Shown here: positions 1-4,544 of the stretch, in pieces
Numbering within the stretch: the stretch's first letter is position 1
Layout of the letters: every line of letters starts with the position of its first letter
Source of the DNA: DASUFH01 sp036274645
Lineage (GTDB): Bacteria; Acidobacteriota; Terriglobia; 20CM-2-55-15
Direction: 5' to 3'
NCBI GenBank assembly: GCA_036274645.1
Contig: DASUFH010000094.1
Span: 1 to 11,078, forward strand
Length of the DNA: 11,078 nt
Notes under the pieces: generated by a model
What the model saw: only the letters and a program-made list of their open reading frames with translations
Database searches by the model: none
Told to the model about the DNA's origin: nothing
Made by a program: the position numbers and the translations under genes

Positions 1-1
1 C

Positions 2-85
2 AGGTTCGCCGAATCTGACATTGCCATGGCAGCCATTCTCACGCCCGACCGGTACACCTCCGGTCCCTTCTGCCAAAAAAATTGA
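2..85 (+). CDS. Possible C-terminal end of an unidentified plus-strand protein (5' truncated by window edge)
   Basis: An open frame enters from the left edge and runs 27 codons to a TGA at 83-85, ending in residues TPDRYTSGPFCQKN. The stop lies inside the left arm of the hairpin at 80-117, as expected where a terminator directly follows a gene, and this is the main reason for calling it. No family can be recognised from so short a tail. A second plus-strand frame is also open here (to a TGA near 180), and a minus-strand ATG at about 45 could start a leftward gene, so the assignment is tentative. Confidence 0.35.
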   Translation, partial: RFAESDIAMAAILTPDRYTSGPFCQKN

Positions 86-117
86 GGAAGGGCAGCCACC
101 GCTGCCCTTCTTCAATT
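75..117 (-). terminator. Strong hairpin with A/T run, probable (possibly bidirectional) Rho-independent terminator
   Basis: The arms GAAGGGCAGC and GCTGCCCTTC form a perfect 10-bp stem around the loop CACC. The pairing extends outward to a 17-bp stem (80-96 with 101-117) with one imperfect pair, 86/111. A run of seven A at 75-81 gives a U-run immediately after the stem for leftward transcripts, so it reads best as a terminator for minus-strand transcription. The plus-strand side has a weaker T-rich tail (TTCTTCAATTCATT) and could also end the plus-strand frame stopping at 85. The imperfect pair is G-U on the plus RNA and C-A on the minus RNA. Confidence 0.7.
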
Positions 118-265
118 CATTCACAGCTTCTATGACCGCCCCTGGAGTTTGGACTTTTGCCGACAGCTTAGGCCAGTGAATTTCACGTTTACGTCTCGAA
201 TCTGCCGCTTCGTCTCAGTGGATTGACGTACACGAAGTGTGAGTAACCTTATTGAAGCGCGGATT

Positions 266-332
266 CCCCGCCTTGGCGAAGGCGGGGTGGCTGCGGCCAT
301 AAAGAAAATGCCTGCCTCCATAATGGCCGCAG
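266..332. repeat. Two adjacent inverted repeats, candidate dispersed intergenic (REP-like) element
   Basis: CCCCGCCTT and AAGGCGGGG form a perfect 9-bp stem with loop GGCG (266-287). Three bases on, CTGCGGCCAT (291-300) pairs perfectly with ATGGCCGCAG (323-332) around a 22-nt loop. The two palindromes sit in a gene-free region without a T-run, so they are unlikely to be terminators. The GGCGGGGTGGCTGCGGCC string resembles short intergenic repeats I recall from acidobacterial genomes, but one copy in this window cannot show dispersal. An RNA structure or a protein-binding palindrome is an alternative. Confidence 0.45.
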
Positions 333-444
333 ACGGGGCGGTTCGTGGAACACCAAAATGCTTCCGTTGTGCGTTTCGGGGCCGACACTCACGCGTCGTG
401 TTGCGTGACGCTGCTGCGACGAATCCCCAGATGGGAGAGTTAAA

Positions 445-498
445 CGCCACGCCATCCACTCGCGGACGGCGTGGCGGCCGGGGACTCATCCCCGGCCG
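445..498 (-). terminator. Tandem hairpins downstream of the glycine-rich gene, probable transcription terminator
   Basis: Reading leftward from the glycine-rich gene stop (539-541), the first hairpin pairs CGGCCGGGGA with TCCCCGGCCG across a 4-nt loop (475-498). A second follows at once: a 13-bp stem of 445-457 with 464-476 and a 6-nt loop, sharing bases 475-476 with the first. The only imperfect pair of the second stem (454/467) is an A-C mismatch on the plus strand but a G-U wobble on the minus RNA. The minus RNA then continues UUUAACUC. Polarity and position 40-95 nt past the stop both fit termination of the pectin cluster. Confidence 0.55.
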
Positions 499-538
499 GA
501 AAACCGATAGTCTGTTTCGGGAAATCCAATCGGAAAGA

Positions 539-1009
539 TCAGCCGCGTCCGCCACGGCCGCGACCACCTCGGCCGCCAAATCCGCCACGGCCCCCACCGC
601 CGCGACCGCCGAATCCACCGCGGCCACCGAATCCCCCGCGATCCTGGCGGCCGACGTCATTGCCGGCCTCTCGGCCGCTGTCGCCACCGAACCCGCCAAA
701 TCCACCGCGACCGCCCCGACCGCCGCGGCCCCCGGAACCACCGCGGCCGCCTCGGCTGCCACGCCCAAAACCGCGAAACCCGTCCTGGTCGCCGCCGTTA
801 TCCGCGTTGGCGGACCCGGCGCCGAATCCACCGCGAAAACCGCGGCCACCTCGCCCCCGAAAACTATCGGAGCCGTTCGAGGCGCCCGCTCCGGGATCTC
901 CGCCGGACCCGCCGCGAAAACCGCGACCGCCCCGACCGCCTCGTTGTGCGAAGACGACCGTGCCGCACGCCAGCATCAACATTGCCGCTATGAGCAATTT
1001 AAATCGCAT
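539..1009 (-). CDS. Secreted Gly/Arg/Phe-rich (RGG-type) low-complexity protein
   Basis: A 156-residue protein whose function is not recognised. Residues 1-21 are a clear Sec signal peptide (MRFKLLIAAMLML, then VVFA before Gln22). The mature 134 residues are almost all Gly, Arg, Phe, Ser and Asp in imperfect repeats such as GGRGG, FRGG and GGFGG, with no Cys and only Phe as aromatic residue, and it ends in RGRGGRG. The ATG at 1007-1009 was chosen over an upstream in-frame start at 1060 because it begins the signal peptide exactly and has a GGGGGG ribosome site about 9 nt upstream. The gene begins 82 nt after the GH28 stop, in the same direction, and probably ends at the tandem hairpins at 445-498. 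RGG repeats inside cells usually bind RNA. In an exported protein a structural, adhesive or polyanion-binding role is more plausible, pectate being one polyanion, but this is inference only. A frame fixed by base composition alone is less likely given the signal peptide. Confidence 0.75.
   Translation of the reverse strand: MRFKLLIAAMLMLACGTVVFAQRGGRGGRGFRGGSGGDPGAGASNGSDSFRGRGGRGFRGGFGAGSANADNGGDQDGFRGFGRGSRGGRGGSGGRGGRGGRGGFGGFGGDSGREAGNDVGRQDRGGFGGRGGFGGRGGGGRGGFGGRGGRGRGGRG
541..945 (-). repeat. Imperfect short tandem repeat tract encoding RGG/FGG modules
   Basis: The plus strand shows recurring C-rich units such as CCGCCAAATCC, CCGAATCCACCGCG and CCGCGAAAACCGCG, the complements of Gly-Arg-Gly-Gly and Phe-Arg-Gly-Gly codons. 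The strand is strongly asymmetric, G-rich on the coding strand. Such tracts can change length by slippage or recombination and are hard to assemble. Confidence 0.6.
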
Positions 1010-1091
1010 TTTATGATTCCCCCCGCACAGACATATTGGGCATGAACCATCGGCCATCACGTTAAATCTTGTTAACTACCTGAGATGTACG

Positions 1092-2432
1092 CTAACGGGT
1101 AATCGTCTCGTTGAAGACTTTCCCGTTGATCACGACATTGGCCAGCGCGACGTCCTTCACATTGTCCAGCACATCCGCGCGCGCGACGCCGTCAAACCGG
1201 CAGTCCGACAGACGGACATTGGTGATCGGTGAATGGGGATACCCTCTCAGGAGCAAACCGTAGTTGCTCTTCTGGCTGGTCGTGTTCCGGACATCGATAT
1301 CGCGAACCACCGGCGGATACTGGCCCGCGTCACCTTCTTCGTAGTTGAAATCGATGGCCACGACCGCTTCACGGACCTGGCCGATCGTGATATCCCGCAG
1401 GAAGACCCGCTCGATGACGCCGCCCCGCACCGAGTTCGTCTTGATGCGCAGCGCGCGATCGAGTTGCGGGCTGTCCATGCGGCAGCGTTCGGCGAAGATA
1501 TTGCGCGCGCCGCCGGAAATCTCGCTGCCGATCGTGACGCCGCCATGTCCATCCTTCATGACGCAATCCCGAACGATGACGTTCTCCACGGGCGCGCCGA
1601 CGCGGCGGCCGTCGTTGTTGCGGCCGGACTTCAGGGCGATGCAGTCATCGCCCGTATCGAAGGAGCACTTCTCGATCAGCACATCGCGGCACGACTCGGG
1701 GTTGCAGCCGTCGTTGTTGGGGCCGTGACTCACGATGGAGACCCCGCGAACGATCACGTTGGAGCAGAGCACCGGGTGGATCTCCCACATCGGCGAGTTC
1801 ACGATCGTGACGCCGTCGATGAAGACGTTGCGGCAACGGTACGGCTGAATGAAATTCGGACGCAGGAACGATCCTTCGCCAAACACCCGCTCCGCCACCG
1901 GAACACCGCTCGCGCCCATGGACATCAGCCGGGTTCGCGCGGCCCCGGCCTGACGCGTCCAGTTCCACCATTGCGCGGCGCCCGCCTGCCCGTCGAGCGT
2001 TCCCGAACCGGTGATGGCGATGTTTTCCTGGTCGAATGCATAGACAAACGGGGAGTAGTTCATCAACTCCGTGCCTTCCCAGCGTGTGAAGACCACCGGC
2101 AGATACGCCTTCGGATCGGTCGTGAACCTGAGGACCGCTCCCTCCGGCAAATGCAGGTTCACGCGGCTCCGCAGACGGATGGGTGGAATTGTTTGCGAGC
2201 CGGCAGGAACCACGACCCGACCGCCGCCCGCCTGGCTGCAGGCCTCGATGGCGTCGTTGATGGATGGGTACCGGGCCGCGTCGAAATCGCGCGCGGGAAA
2301 CACCGGCTCTCGGACGCGGCCGAGAATCGCCTTCATTTCGTCCCACGGGTCCGGCGACTGGATTGGGCGGGCCAGCGGCAGGGCCGCCGCCAGTTTCATG
2401 AACTCCCGTCTCGACAAGTCGAATGCAGGCAT
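1092..2432 (-). CDS. Polygalacturonase-like glycoside hydrolase, family GH28, exported
   Basis: This 446-residue protein has all four GH28 signatures: NNDG at 239-242 (usual form NTDG), DTGDDC at 259-264, GHG at 295-297 and RIK at 329-331. Asp241, Asp262 and Asp263 are the expected catalytic acids, His296 and Arg329/Lys331 the expected substrate contacts. GH28 enzymes hydrolyse alpha-1,4 galacturonosyl links in de-esterified pectin, or related rhamnose/galacturonate links, on a right-handed beta-helix; endo or exo action cannot be told from sequence. The N-terminus SRREFMK followed by a short hydrophobic stretch looks like a twin-arginine (Tat) signal. The start ATG (2430-2432) has AGGAGG 5 nt upstream, and that site overlaps the TAG of the pectinesterase gene, so translation is likely coupled. 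The esterase directly upstream makes its substrate. Confidence 0.9.
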   Translation of the reverse strand: MPAFDLSRREFMKLAAALPLARPIQSPDPWDEMKAILGRVREPVFPARDFDAARYPSINDAIEACSQAGGGRVVVPAGSQTIPPIRLRSRVNLHLPEGAVLRFTTDPKAYLPVVFTRWEGTELMNYSPFVYAFDQENIAITGSGTLDGQAGAAQWWNWTRQAGAARTRLMSMGASGVPVAERVFGEGSFLRPNFIQPYRCRNVFIDGVTIVNSPMWEIHPVLCSNVIVRGVSIVSHGPNNDGCNPESCRDVLIEKCSFDTGDDCIALKSGRNNDGRRVGAPVENVIVRDCVMKDGHGGVTIGSEISGGARNIFAERCRMDSPQLDRALRIKTNSVRGGVIERVFLRDITIGQVREAVVAIDFNYEEGDAGQYPPVVRDIDVRNTTSQKSNYGLLLRGYPHSPITNVRLSDCRFDGVARADVLDNVKDVALANVVINGKVFNETITR

Positions 2433-2437
2433 CGGCG

Positions 2438-2444
2438 CCTCCTA
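2438..2444 (-). promoter_or_regulatory. Shine-Dalgarno AGGAGG overlapping the upstream stop codon
   Basis: On the minus strand the pectinesterase ends with TAG (2442-2444) embedded in TAGGAGG, and the GH28 ATG follows the AGGAGG core after 5 nt. This fixes the GH28 start and implies stop/restart translational coupling of the two enzymes. Confidence 0.8.
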
Positions 2445-4208
2445 TCGGATGATCACAACGGCAGCGCGGCTCGTGACGCTGCCTGAAGCATTCGCCAGCG
2501 CGACCGTGTAACGGCCGACGTCGCCGGATTGGATGTTCCGGATCTCCAGCGCCGGCTGCGTGGCGCCGGGAATGGGAACCCCGTTTCTGAACCACTGCGC
2601 CGTCGCTTCGGGAATTCCAGCAACCCGCGCCGCAAGCGCAACCGTCTGCCCGGCCTCTACAGTCGCCCCCTCGGGCTGCCGCAGAATCACCGGCGCCATA
2701 GCCGGCTTCCAGCCCAGCACATACTCCGGCCGGCCGTAATTGGCAATCGTCTCGGCGTCCTTCTCCATCGTGAGCTGGAGGGATTCCGGCTTACGCAACG
2801 AGACGTCGATCGGCCGGCCCTCGAGGTCCCTGCTGTTGAATTCCCAGTAGCGCATGTTGGCCGTGTCTCCACCCATCGCGCCCCACCCTGCCGGACTGAT
2901 CCCGTCCAGCGTCGCGTTGATCAGAACCGCCTCCGCAAACGGATACCCCCGGCCGTTGTTAATCGGCGCGCGCGCCAGTTCGGTCGTTCCCCCGCCCAGC
3001 TTTCGGAATGTCGAATTCAGAAAGACATTGCCGTGATTGGCGTCGGTATTGCGGATCCACATGAACACTCCACGCGACTCCAGTTCGCAATGATTGAAGA
3101 ACGCCGGGCCGCGCCCCAGGATGGTATCGCCATCGCCCACGATCCGGCTGTCGGTGAGATAAACGGGACCGTTCGCCTGCAGCGCGTCGCCGGAACCGAC
3201 GACTGTGACATGGCTCACGATGTATCGCTCGCCCATCAACAGGAGCCCCTCGGCCTGGCCACGCGTCGTGTTTCGTATCGTCAGATTCACCAGCTGAATG
3301 TCGCTGGAGTTGTCCGCCATGAATACGGCGCGGCGCGATGGGAACGTTCCCGGCCACTCGTTGGTGCTGATGTTCGACGGGTGGGGGTTGAACACCTCGT
3401 TGTTGGCGTACAGGATGACGACGTTGTCGCGATCCTCGCCCAGAAATGTGACGTTCGACTTGTTGCGAAAGTAAACGATCTCCTCGTATGCGCCGTTCCG
3501 GATGAAGATCGTGGCGTGATTCCGACTCCTGTCGGGCACGAAATCGATGGCGCCCTGGACCGTGTTGAAATCGCCGGTTCCATCCAGCGCAACCACCAGG
3601 CGCGAGGAGTCCGGCGGCGGCGCCGTCTTTGTGGAGAATCTCCAGCCCTGTTTTCCGCCGATTCCGGTAAAGCTGCCATCGGCAACGCTCAGAACGCCGG
3701 GATCGATCTGGACATAGTACGTCTTGTTGTATTCCAGCAGATTGTGATGCAGGTGAATCGTCGCTTCATTGCCATGGACGATCACCGGATAGAAATGAAA
3801 GCCATCGCTGAACCCGCCGATGATCGACAGCTGGTAGTCCCGCGGCGTCGGCAGGGCCGCGCCCGACGGCGTGCCGGGAACCGTGTTGGCGTTCGTCACG
3901 CTCCGGGACTCGTACTGGTACGGCGCCGGAGTATACGGGGCCGCGGGCCCCTGGGCGCGGTCGGTCGGCCCCGGCGGGATACTCAGATCGAGAGTGTCGA
4001 CGACTCTGTCGGTCGACCCGTCATAGATGCGGATCTGCCCCGATCGGCCGATCCGGGGCTCGCTGGAAAACGCGAGGACGAGATGTGTGTCCGGATTGAT
4101 GTTGGACGCGTTGCTGGCCGGAAACCGGACGAAAGACGATTGCCGGGCCGGAGCGTCGACCGCAAACAACAGGACTGCCACCAGGAGAAGCGCGTGAAAT
4201 CTGGCCAT
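2442..4208 (-). CDS. Secreted pectinesterase (carbohydrate esterase family 8) with flanking Ig-like domains
   Basis: From the ATG at 4206-4208 it is 588 residues with a signal peptide (MARFHALLLVAVLLFAVDA). Residues about 24-195 look like a bacterial Ig-like (Big_5/SbsA type) domain (NINPDTHLVLAFSSE). The CE8 beta-helix covers about 200-500, and a C-terminal immunoglobulin-like domain covers about 504-588 (PVILRQPEGATVEAGQTV, then GDVGRYTV). CE8 enzymes remove methyl esters from homogalacturonan. Visible CE8 landmarks are GAYEE near 240, Asp341 in SGDALQ, Asp361 in VGDGDTILG (expected nucleophile), Arg413 in LARAP and PAGW at 439-442. The usual Gln before the acid Asp is Gly, and the Trp of LGRPW is absent, so it belongs to a divergent subfamily. 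An in-frame start 30 nt upstream is possible but spoils the signal peptide. No strong ribosome site is visible before either start. The C-terminal Ig domain probably mediates carbohydrate or surface attachment. Confidence 0.85.
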   Translation of the reverse strand: MARFHALLLVAVLLFAVDAPARQSSFVRFPASNASNINPDTHLVLAFSSEPRIGRSGQIRIYDGSTDRVVDTLDLSIPPGPTDRAQGPAAPYTPAPYQYESRSVTNANTVPGTPSGAALPTPRDYQLSIIGGFSDGFHFYPVIVHGNEATIHLHHNLLEYNKTYYVQIDPGVLSVADGSFTGIGGKQGWRFSTKTAPPPDSSRLVVALDGTGDFNTVQGAIDFVPDRSRNHATIFIRNGAYEEIVYFRNKSNVTFLGEDRDNVVILYANNEVFNPHPSNISTNEWPGTFPSRRAVFMADNSSDIQLVNLTIRNTTRGQAEGLLLMGERYIVSHVTVVGSGDALQANGPVYLTDSRIVGDGDTILGRGPAFFNHCELESRGVFMWIRNTDANHGNVFLNSTFRKLGGGTTELARAPINNGRGYPFAEAVLINATLDGISPAGWGAMGGDTANMRYWEFNSRDLEGRPIDVSLRKPESLQLTMEKDAETIANYGRPEYVLGWKPAMAPVILRQPEGATVEAGQTVALAARVAGIPEATAQWFRNGVPIPGATQPALEIRNIQSGDVGRYTVALANASGSVTSRAAVVIIR

Positions 4209-4544
4209 ATTTGATCGCCGTGGAATGCCGTATAGCATACGCGGGTCAGGCCATCTGGAGCCAGCAGACGGACGCGTTCGTCAGCTTTGAATAACGAGAC
4301 ATTCTGTGCCTGCTTGCAGGGGCGGTCTATGAATTCAGTGGCCCAGGCTGACGGCAAATGTCCAAACTCCAGGGGGAAGCTGGAAAAACAGCTGTGGCGC
4401 GGGCGCGCCGAACCCGCTATTCTGCACCGGCGATGGCGTGACAACAGAGACTGGCGCGTCACGCTCATTAATCACGAACACGCGCAATGACGATGACTGC
4501 CTGCATCTGGACGATCTCTTTCTCGTTCGCCTTGCCCTGACCCG
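4209..4544. other. Divergent intergenic region between the pectin cluster and the YfhO-like gene
   Basis: This must hold promoters for both directions. On the minus strand TATGCTATAC (4231-4240 region) lies about 25 nt before the pectinesterase ATG and could be a -10 element, but no matching -35 box stands out. On the plus strand GTGACA (4438-4443) resembles a -35 box without a good -10 at standard spacing. No operator palindrome is obvious. A 67-codon plus-strand frame (4287-4490) has no recognisable domain or ribosome site and is not called. Confidence 0.45.

Larger units (their letters stand above)
118..538. other. Gene-free, hairpin-rich intergenic stretch
   Basis: No convincing coding frame was found on either strand. 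The open frames that cross it lack ribosome sites or recognisable domains, or are extensions of frames opposite the glycine-rich gene. It holds four clear inverted repeats: 266-287, 291-332, 445-476 and 475-498. Positions 118-265 and 333-444 show nothing I can interpret. Confidence 0.6.

Noticed and set aside
1..47. Possible start of a leftward gene at an ATG near 45
   Set aside because: It would begin about 30 nt after a leftward terminator T-run with no clear promoter or ribosome site. The plus-strand reading fits the hairpin better.
130..849. 239-codon minus-strand frame overlapping the glycine-rich gene
   Set aside because: It is the alternate frame of the same repeat, has no signal peptide and runs through the terminator hairpins.
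541..945. CRISPR-like or VNTR array
   Set aside because: Units are irregular, with no conserved repeat plus unique spacer structure, and they fit in-frame RGG coding repeats.
541..945. G-quadruplex cluster on the minus strand
   Set aside because: The G runs are mostly GG, so at best weak two-tetrad structures. They follow from glycine codons and need no separate function.
239..1045. Ala/Thr/Pro-rich plus-strand frames (268 and 181 codons) opposite the glycine-rich gene
   Set aside because: They are complements of GGN/CGN repeat codons. Only the minus-strand frame has a signal peptide and ribosome site.
1233..2486. 417-codon plus-strand open frame opposite the GH28 gene
   Set aside because: The minus strand carries all four GH28 motifs. 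The plus-strand product is Arg/Asp/Ala-rich without recognisable features.
2529..4214. 561-codon plus-strand open frame opposite the pectinesterase
   Set aside because: It is antisense to a gene with clear CE8 motifs and a signal peptide, is rich in Arg/Pro/Ala and has no domain. Long antisense frames are expected in GC-rich DNA.
4287..4490. 67-codon plus-strand ORF in the divergent intergenic region
   Set aside because: No ribosome site, no domain, and Arg/Trp-rich composition typical of chance frames.
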